In this document: piece after piece, positions 8,101-15,189 of the stretch
How positions within the stretch are numbered: the stretch's first letter is position 1
How the letters are laid out: each line of letters begins with the position of its first letter
Assembly (NCBI GenBank): GCA_910587025.1
Contig: CAJUKR010000035.1
Coordinates: 1-17,838, forward strand
Direction: 5' to 3'
DNA from: an uncultured Christensenellaceae bacterium
GTDB lineage: Bacteria; Bacillota; Clostridia; Christensenellales; Pumilibacteraceae
DNA length: 17,838 nucleotides
Notes under the pieces: model-generated
What the model was told of the DNA's origin: nothing
The model's input: only the letters and a program-made list of their open reading frames with translations
Databases searched by the model: none
Program-made: the position numbers and the translations under genes

Positions 8101-8225
8101 CGAGAATCGAAGCGGCGATTCCCTGGTGGCAGGGCACGCTTATCGGTATCTGCATCGGGCTCGGCGTGATTTCCGCAGCGATGATCGTGCTTACCGTTAT
8201 GTTTTCCAAGAAGGAAACCTACTGA
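5103..8225 (+). CDS. Membrane-anchored GH3 beta-glucosidase/glycosidase with swapped domain order
   Basis: A 1040-residue glycoside hydrolase family 3 enzyme, predicted to remove terminal beta-linked sugars outside the membrane. The usual N-terminal barrel comes last. Residues about 75-366 are the alpha/beta sandwich domain (TVGEGIVLLKNEDNTLPL, VQVGGLGWNGAEALGEVLTG, YVGYRYYETR) and about 430-580 the FnIII-like domain (VTNTGNVPGKDVVQIW). The barrel at about 690-995 has DGDGPTGF, KHFAFNDQEANR (Lys847-His848) and GFEGYSITDMA, where Asp926 should be the catalytic nucleophile. The acid/base Glu cannot be fixed by eye. Hydrophobic helices lie at both ends (residues about 7-28 and 1011-1034, the second followed by SKKETY), with no LPXTG. 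AGGAGG (5093-5098) precedes the ATG by four bases. This domain order is known from Ruminococcus albus and Butyrivibrio enzymes; the sugar specificity is unknown. Confidence 0.93.
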   Translation: MKTRIFRTLSALFVAVFAVALTITIGITAFDLTPYINDALATSSSKIVNIDGDADTEYYKSSYGSSTEMVDAKIANIKKTVGEGIVLLKNEDNTLPLSEGKKVTLLGDGSVNGHFSLSSGASSINNGKTLCAQIPASLEKAGLDVNRTMVDFYTANNVVRSTPRNFGNISGTMRLGQINPSKFTAVETDSWAGQDTAIVFITRDIGEGFDYYTGESGQITEETSAADAGYFPNLELTPNERALMAEAKANFRNIIVVLNTDNAVAISGMDKDPQIKAIVQVGGLGWNGAEALGEVLTGKINPSGRLAYTYAQNSLSAPATQDLGHVDFSNAEAVKAWMLEKTGVNQFAQTYVMQKESIYVGYRYYETRYEDYVLGVNNASSVAGMDEDVIDRYDVATGKRITPSEWNYENSMGYTFGYGRSYTTFKQEFVGNPSYDGDGRYTFTVKVTNTGNVPGKDVVQIWAQTPYTPTDVSRKVEKSAIQLAAFEKTGEAGHMGEKEDTVTLAAGASEEVKVEVDLRDIASWDSLARGGKGGYILSEGTHYFALGNGAHDALNNVLAAKSLSAEQKARMTADGDASKVWSFDQSSRDEDTYSVSEYTGADIVNQLPDLDINYWAPGTVTYQSRSDWSGTFPKATGTESNGRTSTKLTVNDRMRDELSNVREVNGKDYSNGSLAYEATRKHNLEANTEYQLSMMMGLPFDHESWDLILDQMTLEDLSHLIAAANSFTYKCDSITYPGTVDGDGPTGFSGNLKYKDGEIAARIYEGECTLAATFSKKCAAQRGRFMGEDGLYLDKTSIWGPGANLHRNPYSGRSGEYYSEDGMLAFLLGEAQVVPFQKEKGCIACPKHFAFNDQEANRYALATFLTEQEGREIVLRCFQGAFAEGGALGTMTSFGRVGCTYVGAHYGLLTAILRGEWGFEGYSITDMAAPGWTYMQGYESLLAGTDTFDTTSYDRFGSVDFTPEQLRNDPLLLAAARQAAKRILYANVNSNAMNGLSKNARIEAAIPWWQGTLIGICIGLGVISAAMIVLTVMFSKKETY

Positions 8226-8236
8226 AGGAGGGAATC

Positions 8237-8635
8237 ATGAACATAGTCGAAAAATTCAAAGATAATCTTATATCGAATATCGCAACCGTCGTCGCCGCTT
8301 TCGCCGCGCTCGTCGCTGTGATAACGTATCCGGTATCGGTTGCGGGCACCGACGCGTACTTTGCGCTCATCACCGTGCTTACCGTATTGGGTCTTGCCGT
8401 AAGCGCTCTGTCGCTGTTCGTCGAGCTCAAAGGGTACGGACCCGTTGCGGGCATACTCTTTTACGGTCTGGCGTTCGGACTCTTTCTCGTCAGCCGTATG
8501 GAAGCGTTCGGAATGCTTCAGGTGGGCATAGGCACGTTCGGTAATATGGGAGCGTACGTCGCTACGATCATATTTTACGGAATAAGCCTCGTGTCATGTC
8601 TTGTCGGCGCATTCTTCGCGAAAAAAGACGTCTGA
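8237..8635 (+). CDS. Small four-helix membrane protein, GH3 operon partner
   Basis: A 132-residue protein I do not recognise, starting 11 bases after the GH3 stop behind a strong GAAGGAGGG (8224-8232), so almost certainly co-transcribed. The start is ATG 8237; the frame is open upstream but that part overlaps the GH3 end. Four hydrophobic segments lie at about residues 12-31, 42-62, 69-88 and 104-127, with short loops and a basic C-terminal end (FFAKKDV). No catalytic or binding motif is visible. The pairing with a doubly anchored glycosidase suggests it stabilises, localises or assembles with that enzyme in the membrane, but this is inference from position only. It ends just before a bidirectional terminator. 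Confidence 0.85.
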   Translation: MNIVEKFKDNLISNIATVVAAFAALVAVITYPVSVAGTDAYFALITVLTVLGLAVSALSLFVELKGYGPVAGILFYGLAFGLFLVSRMEAFGMLQVGIGTFGNMGAYVATIIFYGISLVSCLVGAFFAKKDV

Positions 8636-8657
8636 TCAGTCTTTATAACCATATATA

Positions 8658-8699
8658 AAAAAACCGTCCGTCGGATATTTTTCCGACGGGCGGTTTTTT
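8658..8699. terminator. Bidirectional terminator between GH3 operon and ATPase gene
   Basis: An 18-bp inverted repeat with one mispair (A6-CCGTCCGTCGGA at 8658-8675 and TCCGACGGGCGG-T6 at 8682-8699) around a 6-base loop. A run of A on one side and of T on the other lets it work for both converging genes, ending at 8635 (plus) and 8764 (minus). Confidence 0.93.
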
Positions 8700-8763
8700 A
8701 TATTGCGAATTATACTGTCAAACGCAACGAAGAATTGCTCGTTATATATGCGCGTATGAGCAC

Positions 8764-11223
8764 TTATGCTGTTACGGGGCGTTTTTTGCCGTTTCGTGAG
8801 AAGTGAAGCGCGAGTTTGACCGATTCGTCGATCACAAGCGGGATGACCGCAAGCCCGAGACAGAAAAGATACATAGCGGGAGAAAGGAGCGTCATACCGA
8901 AAGCGAACGCAATCGGCGGAACGAATACTACGACGGCGATGAGCGCGAGGCTTGCCGCCGTCGCGATATTGAGCAGTTTGTTCGTGAACACGCCTATTGC
9001 GAAGAGGGGACGTACCGAACGCATGTTGTACGCGTGCAATGTCTGGGAAACGGACAGCGTAAGGAATGCGGCGGTGCGTGCGGCGGGCAGATCGAAGCCG
9101 AGTGCGCGGGTCGTGTAGAATGCGATCAGGCACAGCGCGCCGAACAGCAGACCGTGGAACACAAGCCGAAGCAGTATGCCTTTGGTGAATATACCTTCGC
9201 CGCGCGGCAGTGGCTTGCGTTTCATTACGCCAGGCTCTATCGGCTCGCTTCCGAGCGCGATCGCGGGGAAGGAGTCCGAAATCAGGTTGATCCAAAGCAA
9301 TTGCATGGACAGCAGCGGCGAGTCGAACGATATGCACATGGCGGCGAATACGGCTATGACTTCGCCTATATTCGTGCCGAGCAGGAAGGCTACGGCTTTG
9401 CGGATATTGTCGAAGATGCCGCGGCCTATTTCCACCGCGCCGACTACGGTCGAGAAATTGTCGTCGGTAAGCACCAGGTCGGCTTCCATCTTTGCGACGT
9501 CCGTGCCGCTTCCCATGGCGCAGCCTATGTCCGCGACTTTGAGCGCGGGAGCGTCGTTCACGCCGTCGCCGGTTACTCCGACGACTTCGCCGCACGCCTG
9601 GAACGCTTTTACTATGCGCAGTTTATCCGACGGCGTAACACGCGCGAAAACCGCCGTGGTCTTAAGCCGATTCGAAAGCTGTTCGTCCGACATTTTGTCG
9701 AGTTCGGCGCCCGTAATCACGTCGCCGTTTATCCCGAGTTTCGCGGCTACGGCTTTCGCCGCGCCCACGCCGTCGCCCGTAAGCATGACGGGACGTATGC
9801 CCGCGCTCATACACCGAGCCACCGCGTCCGCGACTTCCTCTCTCGGCGGATCGGACATTCCGATCAGTCCCGCGAAGTCGAACTTGCCGCCGACCATGTC
9901 GTCGGGTGAACCGATCTCGCGGCAGGCTACGGCGATGACACGCAGCCCGCGCCCGCTCATTTCTTCCGCCGTCGTTTTGTGCTTGCCGTCGCAGCAGAGC
10001 GCCGAAATGCTTTCGTATGCGCCCTTTGCGATTTCGAGCGTTTTGCCGCCGTATATTACGGTTACGCTCATCATGCGCCGCACGTTGTCGAACGGTACGG
10101 TGGACAGCCTGACCGATTTGGTGCGTCCTCCGTCCGCTTCGAGCACCGCCGCGTCCGTCGGATCGGTCGCGTTGTCCGTACACATCGCCGCAAGCGCGAG
10201 CACGTCGCGTCCGCCGACGGCTGTTTTTTCGGTCACGGTCATTTTGCCCGTCGTGAGCGTGCCCGTCTTATCCGTGCAGATGACGGATACCGAGCCGAGC
10301 GTTTCGACGGCGGGCAGTTTTTTGACTATCGCCCTTCGGTGAACCATGCGCCGCGTTCCCGCGCTGAGCACGATAGTCACCGTAGTGGGCAGTCCTTCGG
10401 GAAGGGCTGATACGGCGAGCGCTATCGCCGTCATAAACAGCGTCATGTTCGTAAGCTCCGCCGTGCCCGTCACGTAAATGCCGAACAGTCCTATGACGAA
10501 AATAACCGCGCAGATCGCGAGCGAGATCAGTCCGAGCTGACCGGACAGTTTTTTGAGCTTTTCCTGAAGCGGAGTGGGGCGGGGAGCGTGCGCTTTGAGC
10601 ATTGCGGCTATTCTTCCCATTTCGGTATTATCGCCTGTCTTTTCCACGATCGCTATCCCGCGCCCGGTAGTGACGAAGCATCCCGAAAACAGTCTGTCGC
10701 CTTCTTTTTTATGCACGGGTATGCTTTCGCCGGTGAGCAGGCTTTCCTCGCTCGATACGGCGTGCGCGTCGAACAGCGTGCAGTCGGCGGGGACTACGTC
10801 GCCGGCGTGCAGGATTATGAGGTCGCCGGGTACGAGTAGCGACGAATCGATCAGTATATCCTCGCCGTCGCGTCTGACCTTACACGTCACGCGCGACATA
10901 TTTTCGAGGGTTTCGAGCGATTTTTCCGCTTTGCGTTCCTGCAACGCTCCGACTAGCGCGTTCGCAAAGACTATGAGGAATATAAGAAACGGCTCGAAAA
11001 GCGCGCCGACCGAAAAGTCGGTTACGGCTAGCACGAGACTGACCGCCGCCGCGGCAAGCAGGACGATAAGCATGGCGTCTTTCATCTGCGCCAGCATTCT
11101 GACGGCGAGAGATTTCGGCTTCGGTCGGGAAAGCGTATTCTTTCCGTACAGCCCTATACGGCGCTCGGCTTCGTCCGAGCCCAGACCGTTTTTGCACGTT
11201 CCGTATTTTTCGCAAATATCCAT
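8764..11223 (-). CDS. P2-type cation-transporting ATPase, probably Ca2+
   Basis: An 819-residue P-type ATPase that should pump a cation, most likely Ca2+, out of the cell. Motifs in order: N-terminal GLGSDEAERRIGLYGKN, actuator motif TGES (164-167), M4 PEGLP (275-279), phosphorylation site DKTGTLTTG with Asp318, nucleotide-domain KGA (Lys400), hinge TGDGVNDAP (551-559), M5 with Asn618 and Glu621 (TNIGE), and M6 LLWINLISDSFPAIALG with Asn646 and Asp650. These match SERCA-type Ca2+ ligands in M4, M5 and M6. About ten membrane helices fit. The length is on the short side for bacterial P2A pumps, mainly through a compact nucleotide-binding domain. No clear ribosome site precedes the ATG. It is transcribed divergently from the aconitase operon. 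Mg2+ or Na+ transport is less likely but not excluded. Confidence 0.93.
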   Translation of the reverse strand: MDICEKYGTCKNGLGSDEAERRIGLYGKNTLSRPKPKSLAVRMLAQMKDAMLIVLLAAAAVSLVLAVTDFSVGALFEPFLIFLIVFANALVGALQERKAEKSLETLENMSRVTCKVRRDGEDILIDSSLLVPGDLIILHAGDVVPADCTLFDAHAVSSEESLLTGESIPVHKKEGDRLFSGCFVTTGRGIAIVEKTGDNTEMGRIAAMLKAHAPRPTPLQEKLKKLSGQLGLISLAICAVIFVIGLFGIYVTGTAELTNMTLFMTAIALAVSALPEGLPTTVTIVLSAGTRRMVHRRAIVKKLPAVETLGSVSVICTDKTGTLTTGKMTVTEKTAVGGRDVLALAAMCTDNATDPTDAAVLEADGGRTKSVRLSTVPFDNVRRMMSVTVIYGGKTLEIAKGAYESISALCCDGKHKTTAEEMSGRGLRVIAVACREIGSPDDMVGGKFDFAGLIGMSDPPREEVADAVARCMSAGIRPVMLTGDGVGAAKAVAAKLGINGDVITGAELDKMSDEQLSNRLKTTAVFARVTPSDKLRIVKAFQACGEVVGVTGDGVNDAPALKVADIGCAMGSGTDVAKMEADLVLTDDNFSTVVGAVEIGRGIFDNIRKAVAFLLGTNIGEVIAVFAAMCISFDSPLLSMQLLWINLISDSFPAIALGSEPIEPGVMKRKPLPRGEGIFTKGILLRLVFHGLLFGALCLIAFYTTRALGFDLPAARTAAFLTLSVSQTLHAYNMRSVRPLFAIGVFTNKLLNIATAASLALIAVVVFVPPIAFAFGMTLLSPAMYLFCLGLAVIPLVIDESVKLALHFSRNGKKRPVTA

Positions 11224-11229
11224 ATACTT

Positions 11230-11258
11230 ATTGTACTTTCGGAAAAGAAATTTAAGAA
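11230..11258 (-). promoter_or_regulatory. Candidate promoter for a leaderless ATPase mRNA
   Basis: On the minus strand, TACAAT (11230-11235) ends seven bases before the ATG of the ATPase gene, with TTCTTA (11253-11258) 17 bp upstream as a poor -35. Transcription would begin at or next to the start codon, which would explain the missing ribosome site. It is weakly supported. Confidence 0.3.
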
Positions 11259-11327
11259 CATGATTTATTCGGACAAAGTTTTTACGCGCGCCGAAGGCAT
11301 AAGTCGCGCTCGGTGAGTGCTAAACGA

Positions 11328-11356
11328 TTGACTTTTATCCGTATTTTTTCTATAAT
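11328..11356 (+). promoter_or_regulatory. Near-consensus promoter of the aconitase operon
   Basis: TTGACT (11328-11333), a 17-bp spacer and a perfect TATAAT (11351-11356). Transcription should start near 11363, leaving a leader of about 55 bases. This is the best promoter in the window and probably drives aconitase, the Lrp regulator and perhaps everything through lysS. Confidence 0.9.
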
Positions 11357-11417
11357 TTAGTTTAAGGGCAAAATCGCCCGTTCAATAAGCGGAGATAAGG
11401 GGACAAGGAGAAAGCAA

Positions 11418-13325
11418 ATGAATCTTACGCAGAAAATCATAAAAGCTCACCTCGTGAGCGGCAACCCGATTCCCGGCGAGGAGATCGCTATTCGGATCGA
11501 TCAGACTCTTACTCAGGATTCGACGGGTACTATGGCGTACCTGCAGTTCGAAGCTACGGGGACGGGTAAGGTAAAAACCGAACGCAGCGTGGCGTACATC
11601 GATCACAATATGCTTCAGGCAAGCCAGCTCAACGCCGACGATCACGCTTATATCCAGTCCGTCGCGCTCGCGCACGGCATATACGTATCGAAGCCGGGCA
11701 ACGGGATCTGCCACCAGGTACATCTCGAGCGTTTCGGCAAACCCGGCAAAACTTTGCTCGGCTCGGACTCGCACACCCCGACGGGCGGCGGCATAGGAAT
11801 GCTCGCCATAGGCGCGGGCGGTCTCGACGTCGCTCTGGCTATGGGCGGCGCGCCGTTCTATCTCGTATGCCCGAAGGTCGTTAACGTCGAACTTCGCGGA
11901 CGGTTGAACAAAGGCGTGACTGCGAAAGACATTATACTCAAAGTGCTCGAAACTCTCACGACCGCGGGCGGCGTGGGAAAAGTCATGGAATATACGGGCG
12001 ACGGCGTTAAATATCTCACCGTGCCCGAACGCGCGACCGTTACGAATATGGGTGCGGAACTCGGCGCGACGACTTCTGTTTTCCCCGCGGACGAAAAGGC
12101 GAGGGAATTCCTCAAGGCGCAGGGCAGAGAAGAAGATTACACGCCCATGTACGCCGATGCGGACGCTACGTACGACGAACATATCGTTATCGATCTTGCC
12201 GAGCTTAAGCCGCTTGCGGCATGCCCGCATTCGCCCGGCAACATCAAGCCCGTTTCCGAGCTTGCCGGCAAGAAAGTCGATCAGATCTGCATAGGTTCGT
12301 GCACCAACTCGTCGTATCTCGACCTTATGAAGGTGGCGGCGGTGCTGAAAGGAAAGACCGTGGCTCCCGGAGTTTCGCTTACCGTTTCGCCCGGATCGCG
12401 ACAGGTGCTCACCATGCTCGCCGAGAACGGCGCGCTTGCTGATATGATCGCGGCGGGCGCACGCGTGCTCGAATGCGCGTGCGGTCCGTGCATAGGCAAC
12501 GGTCAGTCGCCCAAGCAGGGCGCGGTATCGCTCCGCACGTTCAACCGCAATTTCTATAACAGAAGCGGCACTCCGAGTGCGGACGTATATCTCGTATCGC
12601 CCGAAACGGCGGCGGTTTCGGCTCTTACCGGCGTTATAACTTCGCCCGAGGGAATCAAACTTCCCGACATAAAGATGCCGAAAAAATTTCTTATAAACGA
12701 CAATCTTATTCTTAAGCCCGAGGACTTCGAGGGCGGAGAAATCGTACGCGGCGACAATATCAAGCCTTTCCCCAAAGGAAAAGCGCTCGGCGAAACGTTG
12801 ACGGGCGAAGCGCTTATCAAGCTCGGCGACGACATCACTACCGATCATATCATGCCGTCGAACGCGGCGCTTCTCGCGTACCGCTCGAATATCCCGTATC
12901 TTTCGGATTACTGTCTGTCCAACTGCGACAAAGATTTCCCCGCGCGGGCGAAAGAACTCGGCGGAGGTTTTATCGTCGCGGGTTCGAACTACGGACAGGG
13001 TTCTTCGCGCGAGCATGCCGCTCTCGTACCGCTCTATCTCGGAATCAAAGCCGTGATTGCGAAGAGTTTTGCGAGAATACATAAGGACAATCTTATGAAC
13101 AACGGCATACTGCCGCTCGTATTCGTCGACGCCGGAGATTACGACAAGATCGAACAGGGCGACAAGCTCCGCATCGACGACGCGTTGAACGGAGTGGATA
13201 ACGGTACGTTCGCGCTCGTGAACGAAACCAAAGGCATCACTGTTCCGCTCAGGCTCGAATGCGGCGCGCGGCAGAAGAATATGCTTATCTGCGGCGGATC
13301 GCTCAACTCGGTCGCCCGCAAATAA
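11418..13325 (+). CDS. acn: Aconitate hydratase (aconitase family, single-chain short type)
   Basis: A [4Fe-4S] hydro-lyase that should interconvert citrate and isocitrate through cis-aconitate. At 635 residues it is shorter than AcnA (about 890) and matches the single-chain aconitase type common in Clostridia and thermophiles. Motifs: YIDHNM, GSDSHTPTGGGIG, IGSCTNSS with Cys295, CACGPCIGNGQ with Cys355 and Cys358 (the three cluster ligands), FNRNFYNRSG with substrate-binding arginines, then the swivel domain with DDITTDHIMPSN and GSNYGQGSSREHAA. AAGGAG (11405-11410) sits seven bases before the ATG. It is the first gene of its operon, with the Lrp gene 12 bases downstream. The motifs alone do not fully exclude a related acid such as homoaconitate, but aconitase is the best call. 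Confidence 0.93.
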   Translation: MNLTQKIIKAHLVSGNPIPGEEIAIRIDQTLTQDSTGTMAYLQFEATGTGKVKTERSVAYIDHNMLQASQLNADDHAYIQSVALAHGIYVSKPGNGICHQVHLERFGKPGKTLLGSDSHTPTGGGIGMLAIGAGGLDVALAMGGAPFYLVCPKVVNVELRGRLNKGVTAKDIILKVLETLTTAGGVGKVMEYTGDGVKYLTVPERATVTNMGAELGATTSVFPADEKAREFLKAQGREEDYTPMYADADATYDEHIVIDLAELKPLAACPHSPGNIKPVSELAGKKVDQICIGSCTNSSYLDLMKVAAVLKGKTVAPGVSLTVSPGSRQVLTMLAENGALADMIAAGARVLECACGPCIGNGQSPKQGAVSLRTFNRNFYNRSGTPSADVYLVSPETAAVSALTGVITSPEGIKLPDIKMPKKFLINDNLILKPEDFEGGEIVRGDNIKPFPKGKALGETLTGEALIKLGDDITTDHIMPSNAALLAYRSNIPYLSDYCLSNCDKDFPARAKELGGGFIVAGSNYGQGSSREHAALVPLYLGIKAVIAKSFARIHKDNLMNNGILPLVFVDAGDYDKIEQGDKLRIDDALNGVDNGTFALVNETKGITVPLRLECGARQKNMLICGGSLNSVARK

Positions 13326-13337
13326 AAGGAGGTCGTA

Positions 13338-13829
13338 ATGACTAAACTGCGTACGGATATATTAAGATTGCTCACCGACGACGCGCGCATAAGCGCCGCC
13401 GACATCGCGAAAATGCTCGGCGCGGCGGAAAAAGACGTTGCCGCCGAGATCAAAGCGCTCGAGGACGAGGGCGTTATATGCAGATATACCGTCATCGTGG
13501 ACGACGAACGCGCGGGCAAAGACGATGTCGAAGCTCTGATCGAGGTCAAGGTTTCTCCGATGTACAAGCACGGTTTCGATTCGATCGCCGAAGATATTTA
13601 TCAGTTCGACGAAGTCAAGACGGTTTATCTCATGAGCGGAGCGTACGATCTTTGCGTCGTTATCGAAGGCAGGACGCTCAAAGAGGTTGCGCGGTTTGTC
13701 AGCGAAAAACTCTCCGTTATGGATAAAGTGCTGTCTACGGCTACGCACTTCATCCTTAAGAAGTATAAGGTGAACGGCGTTCTTATGCATCGCGTGGACG
13801 CTCTCAAGCGTCAGTCGGTGCACGCCTGA
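13338..13829 (+). CDS. Lrp/AsnC family transcriptional regulator
   Basis: A 163-residue feast/famine regulator. Residues about 1-52 form the AsnC-type winged HTH (TDILRLLTDDARISAADIAK, EIKALEDEGVICRYTVIV). Residues about 66-145 form the RAM effector-binding and oligomerisation domain (EALIEVKV, VKTVYLMSGAYDLCVVIEG, FVSEKLSVMDKVLSTATHF). Members usually bind an amino acid and form dimers to octamers. AAGGAGG (13326-13332) lies immediately after the aconitase stop, five bases before the ATG, so the two genes are one transcript. With an aminotransferase next downstream, a role in amino-acid responsive control of this operon is plausible. The effector is unknown. Confidence 0.93.
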   Translation: MTKLRTDILRLLTDDARISAADIAKMLGAAEKDVAAEIKALEDEGVICRYTVIVDDERAGKDDVEALIEVKVSPMYKHGFDSIAEDIYQFDEVKTVYLMSGAYDLCVVIEGRTLKEVARFVSEKLSVMDKVLSTATHFILKKYKVNGVLMHRVDALKRQSVHA

Positions 13830-13849
13830 AAATACATTCGTTTCGTTAT

Positions 13850-13925
13850 GCGGGTTACGTGCGGTTCGCAGTCTGTCATGTACGGGTTTGTACATTCGGT
13901 CGACTCTTCACCGCCTGTTACCCGC
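13850..13925. repeat. Structured intergenic repeat, diverged relative of the 17.2-kb repeat
   Basis: This 76-base element between the Lrp and aminotransferase genes folds on paper as a nested hairpin. The outer pair is GCGGGT (13850-13855) with ACCCGC (13920-13925), then GCGGT with ACCGC, AGTC (13870-13873) with GACT (13902-13905), and a central TGTAC (13879-13883) with GTACA (13890-13894) around six bases. The core at 13875-13894 matches 17 of 20 bases of the core in the 17.2-kb repeat (17245-17264). It has no coding potential. A mobile-repeat or RNA-structure role is inferred. Confidence 0.6.
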
Positions 13926-13983
13926 CCGACGTGCGACTTTACTTTCGCAGATGTTTTGAAATAAGGAGCTTGCGGTCATAATT

Positions 13984-15159
13984 ATGCGACTCAATAAGAC
14001 CATACAGACAATAAAGCCTTCTGGTATACGCGAGTTTTTCGACATTGCGGCAACGATGCCCGACGCGCTTGCGCTCGGCGTCGGCGAGCCAGATTTCGCT
14101 ACGCCGTGGTATATCCGCAATGCGGCTATCAAGAGCATACAGAAAGGCTATACGGCTTATACGTCCAACCGCGGATTGCATGAGCTTTGCGTCGCAGTGA
14201 CCGAATATCTCGATGACCGTTTCGGCGTAAAGTACGATGCGGACAAAGAAGTGATCGTGACCGTGGGGGCGAGCGAAGCTATCGATCTCGCGCTCCGCGT
14301 GCTTGTCGATCCGGGCGACGGCGTGCTTATCCCGTCGCCGAGCTACGTTTCGTATATGCCTATCACGACGCTTTGCGGCGGCGTTCCCGTGCCTGTGGCT
14401 TGCCCCGAGGAATGCGACTTCAGGATTACGCCCGAGCATCTCGAAAAGGCCGCCGAAGGGTCGAACGCTCGCGTGCTTATTCTGCCGTACCCGAACAACC
14501 CTACGGGCGCGGTCATGAAAGAGGAAGACTACGCCGCGCTCCTTCCCGTGATCGAAAAGTACGATCTTTCGGTCGTGTCCGACGAGATTTACGCCGAGCT
14601 TACATACGACGGCAAGCATGTTTCCGTGCCTTCTGTGCCCGGATACCGCGACCGTACCGTACTTATCAACGGATTTTCCAAAGCGTTTGCCATGACGGGT
14701 TGGCGGCTCGGGTACACCGCGGCTCCACCCGACGTGACTTCGGCTATGCTCAAAGTTCATCAGTATACCGCGCTCAGCGCGCCCACTCCGTCGCAGTACG
14801 CGGGGCTCGCCGCGCTCAAAGAGGGCAAGGAAGAAAATTACCGCACGATCGACGAAATGCGCGAAGAATACGACCGTCGCCGTCGTTATCTCGTCGCCGC
14901 GCTCGGCGAGTTCGGACTGAAATGCCGTATGCCGGGCGGAGCGTTTTACGTTTTCGCAAACGTTTCGGGCGTAGGTATGGACGGACAGCGGTTCGCGAGA
15001 GGGCTTATCAAAGCGGAAAAAGTGGCTGTGGTGCCGGGCGACGCGTTCGGCGAAGCGGGCAGGGATTACGTCCGCATATCGTACGCGACGTCGCTGCGCA
15101 CGCTCATGCAGGCGACCGAGCGCATGAAAAGATTTGTATCCGACAACAAAAACGGGTGA
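13984..15159 (+). CDS. PLP-dependent class I/II aminotransferase
   Basis: A 391-residue fold-type I aminotransferase that should move an amino group between an amino acid and a 2-oxo acid, in the cytoplasm. Visible marks: GVGEPDF at the N-terminus, YTAYTSNRGL, the cofactor loop VTVGASEAIDLAL, PYPNNPTGA, SDEIYAEL, and NGFSKAFAMTGWRLGY with the PLP lysine at 233, then MPGGAFYVF and VRISYA near the end. The length is typical. AAGGAG (13963-13968) is 15 bases before the ATG, unusually far, and no better in-frame start is seen, while the protein start fits the family. The Lrp neighbour and this subgroup's usual annotation suggest an aspartate-, alanine- or aromatic-type enzyme, but the substrate cannot be read from the sequence. 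greA follows after a 30-base gap. Confidence 0.92.
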   Translation: MRLNKTIQTIKPSGIREFFDIAATMPDALALGVGEPDFATPWYIRNAAIKSIQKGYTAYTSNRGLHELCVAVTEYLDDRFGVKYDADKEVIVTVGASEAIDLALRVLVDPGDGVLIPSPSYVSYMPITTLCGGVPVPVACPEECDFRITPEHLEKAAEGSNARVLILPYPNNPTGAVMKEEDYAALLPVIEKYDLSVVSDEIYAELTYDGKHVSVPSVPGYRDRTVLINGFSKAFAMTGWRLGYTAAPPDVTSAMLKVHQYTALSAPTPSQYAGLAALKEGKEENYRTIDEMREEYDRRRRYLVAALGEFGLKCRMPGGAFYVFANVSGVGMDGQRFARGLIKAEKVAVVPGDAFGEAGRDYVRISYATSLRTLMQATERMKRFVSDNKNG

Positions 15160-15189
15160 CGGAAAAACGTCCCTTCAAGGAGTTATATA

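Noticed and set aside
11382..13082. 566-codon minus-strand frame opposite aconitase
   Set aside because: It is an antisense shadow. It also covers the leader of the aconitase operon and has no domain or ribosome site.
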